DNA of 64,000 nt. Origin: Microvirga thermotolerans. GTDB lineage: Bacteria; Pseudomonadota; Alphaproteobacteria; Rhizobiales; Beijerinckiaceae. Location of the stretch: assembly GCF_009363855.1 (NCBI RefSeq), contig NZ_CP045423.1:1-64000 (forward strand), read 5' to 3'. Shown here piece after piece: positions 30,151 to 38,957 of this stretch. The notes under the pieces were generated by a model. It saw only the letters and a list, made by a program, of their open reading frames with translations. It was not told the origin of the DNA and searched no databases. Within the stretch, counting starts at the first letter, position 1; every line of letters begins with the position of its first letter. The translations under genes and the position numbers were made by a program.

Positions 30151-30876
30151 ATGCTCAGCGTCTCCCTTCCGGCCGCCATGCTCGGCGGCCTCATCAGCTT
30201 CCTGAGCCCCTGCGTTCTGCCGCTGGTGCCGCCCTACCTGTCGTTTCTGGCAGGCACGACCTTCGACCGGCTGAACGCGGGCGACCGCGCGGTTCGCTGG
30301 CGGGCTCTCTTGGCCGCGCTTCTGTTCGTGGCCGGCTTCTCCACCGTCTTCGTGCTCCTGGGCGCCACCGCGTCCGCGCTCGGACAGGCGATCCGGCAAT
30401 ATCTCGACGTGCTGAGCACAGTCGCGGGCCTTGCCATCATCGTCATGGGCCTGCACTTCCTCGGCGTGTTCCGCATTGGGCTCTTCTACCGCGAGGCGCG
30501 CCTCAGCGTCGCCAAGCCGGTCGGGTTGTGGGGCGCTTATGTGATGGGCCTCGCCTTCGCTTTCGGCTGGACGCCTTGCATCGGCCCGGTGCTGGCGGCG
30601 ATCCTCACCGTGGCGGGGTCGGAGCAGAGCGTTGCGCAGGGGGCCCTGCTGCTGGCCGCGTATTCGGCGGGCCTCGGCATTCCCTTTCTGCTCGCGGCTT
30701 TCGCCATGAAGCCTGTCGTGGCGCTCCTCAAGCGCATGCGCTCGCGCTTCGCGATGGTCGAGAAGGCCATGGGCGTGCTCCTCGTGCTGACCGGCATCGC
30801 CTTCCTGACCGGCTGGATCACCAACGTGGCGTTCTGGCTCCTGGAGACGTTCCCGGCCCTCGCGACGCTGGGCTGA
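30151..30876 (+). CDS. ccdA: CcdA-type thiol electron transporter
   Basis: A 241-residue protein with six membrane helices and the two family motifs SFLSPCVLPLVPPY (Cys21) and FGWTPCIGPVLAAI. CcdA moves reducing equivalents across the membrane to periplasmic thiols, for example in cytochrome c maturation or SCO/copper reduction. It begins 83 bp after the DsbA-like gene, with GAAGG/CTCA upstream. The thiol-reducing counterpart of DsbB/DsbA, in the same strand block. Confidence 0.9.
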   Translation: MLSVSLPAAMLGGLISFLSPCVLPLVPPYLSFLAGTTFDRLNAGDRAVRWRALLAALLFVAGFSTVFVLLGATASALGQAIRQYLDVLSTVAGLAIIVMGLHFLGVFRIGLFYREARLSVAKPVGLWGAYVMGLAFAFGWTPCIGPVLAAILTVAGSEQSVAQGALLLAAYSAGLGIPFLLAAFAMKPVVALLKRMRSRFAMVEKAMGVLLVLTGIAFLTGWITNVAFWLLETFPALATLG

Positions 30877-30902
30877 GGCTCCGCACGCCGTCCGGGCGTG
30901 CG

Positions 30903-31640
30903 CTACAGGCCCGGTCCCTTGGCCGCGCCGAGGATCCTGCCCGGGTGGCCGTCCCGTGCCTTCTGCAGAAGGACGACGTATGCGTCGGCGTCCTTCGTCC
31001 GAACCGCCTCCAGCGGCATCTCGAAGCGGACGGTGGCGCCGGCCCAGGTCCCCAAGGGCAGTACGGCCCGCACGACATTCGTGTAGGTTTCCGTGCGGCC
31101 GGCATTCTCGCCGCGGTGGATGGCGACCTGGCTGTGCCGGCGGACCGGCAGCAACCAGGCCTCGGCCTCACCGGTGCCTTCCCCGACATCGACGATAACC
31201 AGGCCGTTCTCCTCCCGCACCCGGATGGCGACAGGAAGGGGCGTGGTCCCGGGCGCTGTCCGGTCGACCGCCTCCACGACCTGGTCCCGCGCCGACCCGA
31301 CGCAGGACACCACGCCGTTGACGACCATCTCGGGCGTGTAGACCCGTTGGCCCCTGCGGGCTTTCGCGTATCCCTTCTGCCGGGCCGTGAACAGCGGATC
31401 GGCCTGGGTGTCCTTCCACCCCAGGTAGTCCCAATAGTTCACTGGCAGGCTCATCACGACGAGGCTTGGATCCCGTTTCCACTCCGCCATGAGTTCGTTC
31501 GCGGGCCGGCAGGCCGAGCAGCCTTGGCTGACGAAGAGTTCGAGGACAGCCCGCGGCTCAGGTGAGGCGACAGCCTGGCCCACAAGGAGGGCGCAGACAG
31601 CGGGGAAGAGGGCAGCCCAGGTTCTCAGAGGGTGTCGCAT
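30903..31640 (-). CDS. DUF1223 exported thioredoxin-like protein
   Basis: A 245-residue protein with signal peptide (to about AVAS) and a thioredoxin-like N-terminal half with CxxC in ELFVSQGCSACRPANEL, then VNYWDYLGWKDT and a third Cys (GVVSCVG). These are the hallmarks of DUF1223. Exact function is unknown; a redox role is inferred from the CxxC and the neighbouring ccdA and dsb genes. It is convergent to ccdA, 26 bp away. Confidence 0.85.
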   Translation of the reverse strand: MRHPLRTWAALFPAVCALLVGQAVASPEPRAVLELFVSQGCSACRPANELMAEWKRDPSLVVMSLPVNYWDYLGWKDTQADPLFTARQKGYAKARRGQRVYTPEMVVNGVVSCVGSARDQVVEAVDRTAPGTTPLPVAIRVREENGLVIVDVGEGTGEAEAWLLPVRRHSQVAIHRGENAGRTETYTNVVRAVLPLGTWAGATVRFEMPLEAVRTKDADAYVVLLQKARDGHPGRILGAAKGPGL

Positions 31641-31856
31641 GCCCCTAACTCAACACGCCGTCCAGACGCCGAGGAAGTCACTTTCATTTGATCTCAGCCT
31701 GCCCGTGAAATTGATTGGCTGCGGCGGGCATGACGACGGCAGTGCCGGCCCGCAGCTCCTGATCGATGGCCGCGGCCGGGGCCACAGGAGCGTTACCCGA
31801 GCCGGCCCTGGCGGATGCATCTCCCCCGGAACCAGACCGCAGCCTCAGGGTTCATC

Positions 31857-31950
31857 TTGCAATTCGCATGGTGGTGTGCGATATCATTCCCATCAACGCC
31901 GTCGGTTTACCGGCGGCCCCCGGCGGGCCATGTCCCGCCGGTTTCTTTTT
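31857..31950 (+). ncRNA. possible short structured transcript or leader before NYN gene
   Basis: A promoter-like TTGCAA (31857-31862), 19-bp spacer and TATCAT (31882-31887) precede two successive hairpins: GCCGTCGG-ttta-CCGGCGGC (31899-31918), and CCGGCGGG-ccatgt-CCCGCCGG (31920-31941) followed by a U-rich run (31942-31950). The second is a textbook intrinsic terminator, 16 bp before the NYN-RNase start. It could be a regulatory leader or a small RNA. The region 31641-31856 shows no gene. Confidence 0.5.
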
Positions 31951-31966
31951 GTAATGGGCTGATCGC

Positions 31967-32638
31967 ATGTCTACCCCCGAGCCAGCGCCGAAGCTGCGTT
32001 CGGCGCTCTACATCGACGGCTTCAATCTCTACCACGCGTTGGATGACTATCAGGAGCCCTGGCTCAAGTGGCTCGACCTGTGGGCCCTTGGCGAGGCGCT
32101 GATCAACAAGCGCCAGGAGGTGCTCCAGGCCGCGGTCTGGTGCACGGCCGAGTACTACGTGGACACTGAGAAGCGGGGCCGCCACCGCGCCTACAAGGCA
32201 GCCCTTCAATCCGCGGGCGTCACCATTGTGCTGGGACATTTCGTCGACGAGGACGTGCAGTGCCGGAAGTGCACGGGCACCTACAGGAAGAAGACCGAGA
32301 AGGAGGGTGACGTGAACGTCGCGATCCATCTGATCGGCGACGCTTTCCAGGACAAGTACGATAACTTCTATCTGCTGACCGCCGACTCGGATCAGGCGGC
32401 GACCGCCGCATACTTCAAGAAGGCATTTCCCGGAAAGCGGCTCATCCTCGTTGCGCCTCCGGGACGCGCCCATAGCAAGCTCACCTTGTCCTTCGTCTCC
32501 GGCAACAAATCCATCTGGAAAGAGACCATCGAAGCCTGCCTGTTCCCAGAAGTTGTCATGAAGGATGGCAAGCAGGTCGTGGGGCGTCCCTTGGCCTATG
32601 CTCCACCTCCTGGACCGGATCCGGCGACAGACGGTTGA
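31967..32638 (+). CDS. NYN-domain (PIN-like) ribonuclease
   Basis: A 223-residue protein with the NYN fold. Asp in SALYIDGFNLYHAL, the acidic pair in TEKEGDVNVAIHLIGD and DxD in LLTADSDQAA provide the metal-binding acidic residues of PIN-like RNases. CRKCTGTY adds a Cys pair. LabA/NYN proteins cleave RNA and some act as toxins or in defence. An intrinsic terminator immediately upstream (31920-31950) is notable. Catalysis is inferred from motifs. Confidence 0.8.
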   Translation: MSTPEPAPKLRSALYIDGFNLYHALDDYQEPWLKWLDLWALGEALINKRQEVLQAAVWCTAEYYVDTEKRGRHRAYKAALQSAGVTIVLGHFVDEDVQCRKCTGTYRKKTEKEGDVNVAIHLIGDAFQDKYDNFYLLTADSDQAATAAYFKKAFPGKRLILVAPPGRAHSKLTLSFVSGNKSIWKETIEACLFPEVVMKDGKQVVGRPLAYAPPPGPDPATDG

Positions 32639-32713
32639 GCCTTTCCTCCGCAGCGGGCTCACGCTTGACGATCCTGCGGGGTCGATTTTTCCGTACTGAC
32701 CGGGAGTGGCATC

Positions 32714-33142
32714 TTGCACAGCTCAGACACCAGAAACGAAATCGAGGAAGGCTTTGTCTTCGCGCCAAAGTTCAACGCGGACGGGCTGCTTCCCGCAATC
32801 GCCACCGACGCGGAGACCGGGGCTGTCCTCATGCTGGCGTGGATGAACGCGGAGGCGTTAAAGCGAACCGTTGAGACCGGTGAGGCATGGTACTGGAGCC
32901 GGTCCCGCCAGGACCTCTGGCACAAGGGTGCGACCAGCGGCCAGATCCAGCACGTCCAAGAGCTACGGATTGACTGCGATCAGGATACAGTTTGGCTCAA
33001 GGTTCGGGTGGACGGCGATGGCGGCTGTTGCCACACCGGACGGACAAGCTGCTTTTATCGAATAATCGTGAACGGACCGGAGGGACCGGTTCTGCGCCGC
33101 ACAGGCCGGCACCATCTCGACGGGGAGAGTCCAAGCCGGTAG
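32714..33142 (+). CDS. hisI: phosphoribosyl-AMP cyclohydrolase (accessory HisI)
   Basis: A 142-residue protein. [26 protein letters not shown], the acidic [14 protein letters not shown], and [13 protein letters not shown] (Cys ligands of zinc) match HisI, which opens the purine ring of PR-AMP in histidine synthesis. The start is taken as TTG 32714, with GGAG 7 nt upstream. No other his gene is nearby, so it is likely an extra copy in the metal island, perhaps compensating a metal-sensitive enzyme; that is inference. Confidence 0.88.
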   Translation: MHSSDTRNEIEEGFVFAPKFNADGLLPAIATDAETGAVLMLAWMNAEALKRTVETGEAWYWSRSRQDLWHKGATSGQIQHVQELRIDCDQDTVWLKVRVDGDGGCCHTGRTSCFYRIIVNGPEGPVLRRTGRHHLDGESPSR

Positions 33143-33296
33143 CCATGGTGAAGCTTCCAAGCGGTAAGTGACCGACGCCTTACGTCTGCGTGCGGCACAT
33201 CTTTGAGGCCCCAACGGCAAGCGGAGGTCCGTTGTCTCGCGAGGTCGTGATGGCACGGCACTTTCCATCCGTCCCCGAATCTGGGATTTTCGTTTC

Positions 33297-33665
33297 GTGA
33301 AACTCTGGCTCGCCATCACACGTCTGCTCTCGGTCCTCGCGATCTTGGCGCTCGTGCTTGCCCCGATCACCGCCCCCGCGGTGGCCGAGGGGATGGCTGC
33401 GCCCGTGGCAGCCGCGGATGCCGCCATGGACATGGCATCCACGGGCGATGACATGCCGTGCTGCCCGCCCGAGAAGCCGGTCATGCCGGACTGCCAGAAA
33501 GCCTGTCCGCTCGCGACCCTCTGTCTGGCCAAGATCGTCCAGGGCGTCATGCCCGTTAACGCCGTGCCGGCCCGGTTCAGCCTCGCCCGGGCACTCATCC
33601 CGGGGAATGACGCGAACCCGGACACGCTGGCACCGATCCCGCCTCCCCGACCTCCGCAAGCCTGA
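33297..33665 (+). CDS. small Cys-rich exported protein, copy 2
   Basis: A 122-residue protein from GTG 33297. It has a hydrophobic leader (VKLWLAITRLLSVLAILALV), then MPCCPPEK, PDCQKACPLATLC and the tail PPPRPPQA. It pairs with the paralogue at 27173-27556; Met and Cys pairs suggest a Cu(I)-binding role. The region 33143-33296 upstream holds no other gene. Confidence 0.6.
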   Translation: MKLWLAITRLLSVLAILALVLAPITAPAVAEGMAAPVAAADAAMDMASTGDDMPCCPPEKPVMPDCQKACPLATLCLAKIVQGVMPVNAVPARFSLARALIPGNDANPDTLAPIPPPRPPQA

Positions 33666-33766
33666 GATCAACCCCGGCCTCCAGGCCGAGTGACGCCGCG
33701 CGACCTTCGGTCCGCGGCGGGACAGGTCGCATCTGCGGCCCCAACTGATCTCAGGAGAACACAACC

Positions 33767-34162
33767 ATGAAGTCGTCTACCCTTTCGCGCACCCTTGGGG
33801 CTGCGCTGCTGGGCCTTGCCCTCGTCGGTCCTGCCAAGGCCGACCCCAAGGACTATGAGTTCCAGCTCGTCCAGAAGGAGCTGAAGATGGGCGAGGCCGT
33901 CGTGGCGGCCCGCCTCGTCGACAAGCGCTCCGGCAAGCCCGTTCCGGACGCGGTGATCTTCGCCAAGCGCATCGACATGGCCCCGGACGGCATGCCGACG
34001 ATGGACTCGCCCATCGAGCAGGTGGCGTCCACCGAGCCCGGCGTCTACCAGTTCAGGACCCGGCTGACGATGGCCGGCGGCTGGCAGCTCTCGCTCGGGG
34101 CCAAGGTCCAGGGCGAGGAGGGCACGGTCGAGAACAAGTTGGTCCTCAAGGCCAGCAAATGA
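33767..34162 (+). CDS. FixH/YtkA-like exported protein
   Basis: A 131-residue protein with a signal peptide (to about PAKAD, 26), then a small beta-sandwich. AAVVAARLVDKRSGKPVPDAVIF and GVYQFRTRLTMAGGWQLSLGAKV correspond to the YtkA/FixH-like immunoglobulin-type domain that often sits next to Cu/Ag RND pumps. Its stop overlaps the cusB-like gene (ATGA), so it is co-translated with the efflux system. A periplasmic metal-handling role is inferred. Confidence 0.78.
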   Translation: MKSSTLSRTLGAALLGLALVGPAKADPKDYEFQLVQKELKMGEAVVAARLVDKRSGKPVPDAVIFAKRIDMAPDGMPTMDSPIEQVASTEPGVYQFRTRLTMAGGWQLSLGAKVQGEEGTVENKLVLKASK

Positions 34163-35598
34163 GCCGGGCCGCATGGATGGCCGGAACCCTCGCCGCGCTT
34201 GCGGCGGGGGCAGGCGGTTATTGGGCCGGGCGCGATGGTCACGGGCTCGCGGCCGTGGATCTGCCGGCGCTGGTCTCGACGGTCCGGATGCACCTGGGCA
34301 TGGAGCAGCCCCCCGCTCCTCCACCCTCCGCACCCGCGCCGGGCGCGAGCGGCCCGGTCATCTACTATCGCGATCCGGACGGGAAGCCGTTCTATTCGCT
34401 GGGGCCGAAGCGGACCGGGGACGGACGGGAGTACCGCCCGGTCCGCGCCAGCGAGGACGTGAGCTTCGAGGACAAGCCGGTGCAGGCTGCCGCGACACCT
34501 GGCCCAAACCGACAGAGCGACAGACGCGTGCTCTACTACCGCAACCCGATGGGGCTTCCCGACACCTCCCCGGTGCCGAAGAAGGACTCGATGGGGATGG
34601 ACTACATCCCGGTCCACGAGGGCGAGGATGACGGGGCGACCATCACCGTCTCCCCAGGTAAGCTCCAGCGCACCGGCGTACGGTCCGAGGTGGTCGAGCG
34701 GCGCAGGCTGGATTTGCCGGTCCGCGCCCCAGGAACCCTTGAGGAGGACGAGCGCCGGATCTCGGTCGTGTCCGTGCGCTCCGAGTCGTTCATCGAGGCC
34801 GTCGAGAACGTCACGACGGGCGATCACGTGCGCAAGGGCCAGCCCCTGTTCCGGCTCTACTCGCCCGACATTGCCGCCGCGGCGGCGCAGTACCTCTCCG
34901 CGGTCGGCTTCGAGGGGGCACGGCGGCGCCTCGAAAACCTCGCCGTTCCGCCCGATGTCATCAGCGAGGTTGAGCGCACCCGCAAGGTGCCGCTGACGAT
35001 CTCCTGGGCCGCCCCGCGCGACGGCGTCGTCATCGAGCGCAACGTCAGCGACGGCATGCGGGCCATGCCGGGGGACGTCCTGTTCCGCATCGTCGACCAC
35101 TCGGCCCTGTGGGTGCTCGCCGACGTGACCGAACGCGACCTGGCCGGGATCCGGGAGGGCCAGACCGCCGCCGTGCGGGTCCGGGGCTTCCCCGGCCGCA
35201 CGTTCACCGGGACCGTCACGCAAATCTATCCGCACCTGTCCATGGAGACCCGGACGGCCCGGGTCCGCATCGAGCTGTCCAATCCGGACGGGATGCTGCG
35301 CCCAGCGATGTACGCCGACGTGGAGTTCGCGACGGGATCGCAGGCGCCGGTCGTGGCCGTTCCGGACAGCGCCGTGATCGACACCGGCACCCGCCAGGTC
35401 GTGTTCCTCGACAAGGGCGAGGGACGCTTCGAGCCGCGCGAGATTAAGGCCGGCGTGCGGGGCTCCGGCTTCACCGAGGTCCGGGACGGGATCGCCGAAG
35501 GCGACCGGGTCGTCGTGTCGGCCAACTTCCTCATCGACGCCGAGAGCAACCTCAAGGCCGCCCTGCAGGGCATGGCTACATCGGAGGCGAAGCCATGA
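34159..35598 (+). CDS. cusB: CusB-type RND periplasmic adaptor
   Basis: A 479-residue membrane-fusion protein. It has an N-terminal hydrophobic leader, then two heavy-metal-binding repeats (YYRDPDGKPFYSL...EYRPV and YYRNPMGLPDTSPVPKKDSMGMDYIPV, about 70-155), followed by barrel-sandwich and beta-barrel domains. It links the RND pump to an outer channel. The double HMBD is uncommon. No outer-membrane CusC-like gene lies nearby, so a chromosomal TolC-like protein may serve. It overlaps cusA by 4 bp. Confidence 0.9.
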   Translation: MSRAAWMAGTLAALAAGAGGYWAGRDGHGLAAVDLPALVSTVRMHLGMEQPPAPPPSAPAPGASGPVIYYRDPDGKPFYSLGPKRTGDGREYRPVRASEDVSFEDKPVQAAATPGPNRQSDRRVLYYRNPMGLPDTSPVPKKDSMGMDYIPVHEGEDDGATITVSPGKLQRTGVRSEVVERRRLDLPVRAPGTLEEDERRISVVSVRSESFIEAVENVTTGDHVRKGQPLFRLYSPDIAAAAAQYLSAVGFEGARRRLENLAVPPDVISEVERTRKVPLTISWAAPRDGVVIERNVSDGMRAMPGDVLFRIVDHSALWVLADVTERDLAGIREGQTAAVRVRGFPGRTFTGTVTQIYPHLSMETRTARVRIELSNPDGMLRPAMYADVEFATGSQAPVVAVPDSAVIDTGTRQVVFLDKGEGRFEPREIKAGVRGSGFTEVRDGIAEGDRVVVSANFLIDAESNLKAALQGMATSEAKP

Positions 35599-38500
35599 TC
35601 GCCCGCCTGATCGCCTGGTCGGCCCGCAACCTGCTCCTGGTCCTCATCGGCGCGGCGTTCGCCGTCGCGGCGGGCGTCTACGCGCTCCGGACCCTGCCGC
35701 TCGACGCCATTCCCGACCTCTCGGACGTGCAGGTCATCGTGTACACCGAATACCCGGGCCAGGCGCCGCAGGTGGTCGAGGACCAAGTCACCTACCCGCT
35801 GACGACATCGATGCTGACCGTACCGAAATCCAAGGTGGTCCGCGGCTTCTCGTTCTTCGGGGTGTCGTTCGTCTACGTGATCTTCGAGGACGGCACGGAT
35901 CCGTACTGGGCCCGCAGCCGGGTGCTCGAATACCTGAACGCCGCCTCCCGGCGCCTCCCGACGGGCGTGACCCCGAGCCTCGGGCCGGACGCGACGGGAG
36001 TCGGCTGGGTCTACCAGTACGCGGTCGTCGCCAAGGAGATGACCCTGGCGGAGCTGCGCTCGCTCCAGGACTGGGTCGTGCGCTACGCCGCGTCCAGGGC
36101 CGAGGGCGTCGCCGAGGTCGCGAGCGTCGGCGGCTTCGTGAAGCAGTACAACGTCGTTGTCGATCCCCGCCGCCTGCGGGCGCAGGGTATTTCGCTCCAG
36201 AAGCTCCGGGATGCGATCCGCACGAGCAACATGGACGTCGGCGGGCGCACGGTCGAACTCTCCGAGTTCGAGTTCATGGTCCGCGGCCGCGGCTACCTCA
36301 AAAGCATCCAGGACATCGAGGCCATCGTTCTGAAAACCGACGCGGGCGTTCCGGTCCGCGTCGGCGACGTCGCCCGGGTCGAGCTCGGCCCCGACGAGCG
36401 CCGCGGCATCACCGAGTTGAATGGCGAAGGCGAGGTCGCCAGCGGCATCGTCCTGCAGCGGTTCGGTGCCAACGCCCTGAACGTGATCGACAGCGTGAAG
36501 ACCCGTCTGTCGGAGGTCGCCTCCAGCCTGCCGAAAGGCACCGAGATCGTGCCGGTTTACGACCGCTCGCAATTGATCAACGATGCCGTCACTACACTCA
36601 AGACGACGCTGATCGAGGAGAGCATCGTCGTCGCCCTCGTCTGCATCGTCTTCCTCCTGCACGTGCGGAGCGCGCTGGTCGCCATCCTGATGCTGCCCGT
36701 CGGCATCCTGATGGCGTTCGGGGCGATGAAGCTGATGGGGCTCGGCTCCAACATCATGAGCCTCGGCGGCATCGCCATCGCCATCGGCGCCATGATCGAC
36801 GCGGCCATCGTGATGATCGAGAACGCCCACAAGCACCTGGAGCGCGCTCCCAAGGACAAGCCGCGGGTCGAGATCCTGATCGAGGCGGCGAGCGAGGTCG
36901 GGCCGGCGCTGTTCTTCAGCCTGCTGATCATCACGGTGTCGTTCCTGCCGATCTTCACGCTGGAGAACCAGGAGGGCCGCCTGTTCGGCCCGCTCGCCTT
37001 CACCAAGACATTCGCCATGGCGGCGGCAGCCGTTCTTTCGGTGACGTTGGTCCCGGCCCTGATGGTGATCTTCGTGCGCGGGCGCATTGTCCCGGAGCAC
37101 CGCAACCCGGTGAACCGCTTCCTGATCTGGATCTATCGTCCCGTGATCAGGGGCGTGCTCAGAGCCAAGACGCTGACCATCCTGGTGGCGCTCGTGGCGC
37201 TGGCGGCCACCGTCTGGCCGGCCCGCCAGCTCGGCTCCGAGTTCATGCCGGATCTGGACGAGGGCACGCTGATGTACATGCCGACGACCCTGCCGGGGCT
37301 GTCGGTGACCAAGGCGGCGGAGCTTCTCGCCACGCAGGATCGGATCATCAAGTCGTTCCCGGAGGTCGCCTCCGTCTACGGCAAGGCGGGGCGTGCCCTG
37401 ACGGCGACCGACCCGGCTCCGACCGAAATGTTCGAGACGATCATCAACCTGAAGCCCAAGAGCGCGTGGCGGCCGGGCGTCACCCTGGCAAGCCTGAAGG
37501 CCGAGATGGATCAGGCGCTTCAGTTCCCCGGGGTGTCGAATGCCTGGACGATGCCGATCCGGGCCCGCATCGACATGCTCTCGACCGGCATCCGGACACC
37601 GGTCGGCATCAAGGTGTTCGGATCGGATCTCGCGGAGATGGAGAAGGCGGCCCGCCAGGTGGAGGCTGTGGTCAAGGCGGTGCCTGGCACCACGAGCGCC
37701 TACGCCGAGCGCGTGATCGGAGGCTACTACCTCGACGTCGTGCCCGACCGGGTCGCGCTCGGCCGCTACGGCCTAACCGTCGGCGATGTGCAGGACGTGA
37801 TCTCGACCGCGCTCGGCGGCGAGGTTGTCACGACCACGGTCGAGGGTCGGGAACGCTATGGCGTCACCATCCGCTACCCGCGCGACCTGCGCTCGAACCC
37901 GCAGGCCATCGCGGGCGAGGTGCAGGTCCCGCTGCCAGCGGGCGGCGCCGTGCCGCTCGGCGAGGTGGCGGAGGTGAAGCTCACCCGCGGCGCCACCTCG
38001 ATCCGGACAGAGAACGGGCAGCTGGCGGTCTACATCTTCGTCGACATCGCCGGCCGTGACCTTGGGGGCTACGTCGCCGAGGCCCGGCAGGCGGTCGCCA
38101 ACGAGGTGAAGTTCCCGGCGGGCACGTACGTCCAGTGGAGCGGCCAGTTCGAATATCTCGAACGGGCTGCGGCGCGCCTGAAGATCGTGGTGCCCGTCAC
38201 GCTCCTCATCATCTTCCTGCTGCTGTATCTCAACTTCCGCCGGATCACCGAGACGCTGATCGTCATGCTGTCGCTGCCCTTCGCCCTGGTCGGGGGCGTG
38301 TGGATGATGTGGTGGCTCGGGTTCAACCTGTCGGTCGCGGTCGCCGTCGGCTTCATCGCTCTCGCGGGCGTCGCCGCCGAGACCGGGGTCGTGATGCTGA
38401 TCTACCTCGATCACGCGCTGGAGCACCTGAAAGCCGAGCGCGCGGCTCAGGGCAGGCCATTCACCCGGGCGGACCTCTACGAGGCCATCATGGTCGGTGC

Positions 38501-38771
38501 GGTCGAGCGTGTCCGGCCTAAGATGATGACGGTGGTCGCGATCATGGCGGGTCTGCTGCCGATCCTGTGGAGCACCGGCACCGGATCGGAGGTCATGCAG
38601 CGCATTGCCGTGCCGATGATCGGGGGCATGATCTCTTCGACCTTGCTCACCCTGATCGTGATCCCGGCGATCTACGGCCTCGCCAAAGGGCGGGAACTGA
38701 CGACGGAGGCAGCGGTCGCCGGCGCGACCATCGAGGCCGACACACAAGGGTTAAAGCATGCCGCGGAGTGA
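35595..38771 (+). CDS. cusA: CusA-type Cu(I)/Ag(I) RND efflux pump
   Basis: A 1058-residue HME-RND transporter with twelve membrane segments and two periplasmic loops. TM4 reads AIGAMIDAAIVMIENAHKHLE, the form of CusA/SilA (monovalent metals) rather than the DFGxxVDGA of CzcA. It exports Cu(I) and Ag(I) by proton antiport. It is the third gene of an overlapping set with the FixH-like protein and CusB. The length is normal and there is no disruption. Confidence 0.93.
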   Translation: MIARLIAWSARNLLLVLIGAAFAVAAGVYALRTLPLDAIPDLSDVQVIVYTEYPGQAPQVVEDQVTYPLTTSMLTVPKSKVVRGFSFFGVSFVYVIFEDGTDPYWARSRVLEYLNAASRRLPTGVTPSLGPDATGVGWVYQYAVVAKEMTLAELRSLQDWVVRYAASRAEGVAEVASVGGFVKQYNVVVDPRRLRAQGISLQKLRDAIRTSNMDVGGRTVELSEFEFMVRGRGYLKSIQDIEAIVLKTDAGVPVRVGDVARVELGPDERRGITELNGEGEVASGIVLQRFGANALNVIDSVKTRLSEVASSLPKGTEIVPVYDRSQLINDAVTTLKTTLIEESIVVALVCIVFLLHVRSALVAILMLPVGILMAFGAMKLMGLGSNIMSLGGIAIAIGAMIDAAIVMIENAHKHLERAPKDKPRVEILIEAASEVGPALFFSLLIITVSFLPIFTLENQEGRLFGPLAFTKTFAMAAAAVLSVTLVPALMVIFVRGRIVPEHRNPVNRFLIWIYRPVIRGVLRAKTLTILVALVALAATVWPARQLGSEFMPDLDEGTLMYMPTTLPGLSVTKAAELLATQDRIIKSFPEVASVYGKAGRALTATDPAPTEMFETIINLKPKSAWRPGVTLASLKAEMDQALQFPGVSNAWTMPIRARIDMLSTGIRTPVGIKVFGSDLAEMEKAARQVEAVVKAVPGTTSAYAERVIGGYYLDVVPDRVALGRYGLTVGDVQDVISTALGGEVVTTTVEGRERYGVTIRYPRDLRSNPQAIAGEVQVPLPAGGAVPLGEVAEVKLTRGATSIRTENGQLAVYIFVDIAGRDLGGYVAEARQAVANEVKFPAGTYVQWSGQFEYLERAAARLKIVVPVTLLIIFLLLYLNFRRITETLIVMLSLPFALVGGVWMMWWLGFNLSVAVAVGFIALAGVAAETGVVMLIYLDHALEHLKAERAAQGRPFTRADLYEAIMVGAVERVRPKMMTVVAIMAGLLPILWSTGTGSEVMQRIAVPMIGGMISSTLLTLIVIPAIYGLAKGRELTTEAAVAGATIEADTQGLKHAAE

Positions 38772-38789
38772 TCACATGAGGAGGATGCC

Positions 38790-38909
38790 ATGATGCACAA
38801 GATGATGGGCGGAGGAATGATGTGGGGCATGGGCCTGTTCGGCCTCCTGGCCCTCATCTTGGCGCTGCTCGCCGTCGCGGCCCTCGTCAAATACGTCTTC
38901 TTCCGGTGA
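38790..38909 (+). CDS. Met-rich 39-residue membrane peptide
   Basis: A short gene starting MMHKMMGGGMMWGMG, then one hydrophobic helix (LFGLLALILALLAVAALV) and a basic end KYVFFR. A GAGGAGG box lies 6-9 nt before the ATG. It sits 18 bp after cusA and before the DUF411 gene, all on the same strand. The Met/His N-terminus suggests Cu(I) binding near the membrane; the function is inferred and unproven. Confidence 0.7.
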   Translation: MMHKMMGGGMMWGMGLFGLLALILALLAVAALVKYVFFR

Positions 38910-38957
38910 AGGCCGACCGTTGCAACGACACGAATGAAGAGAACCAAGGAGAGCGCT

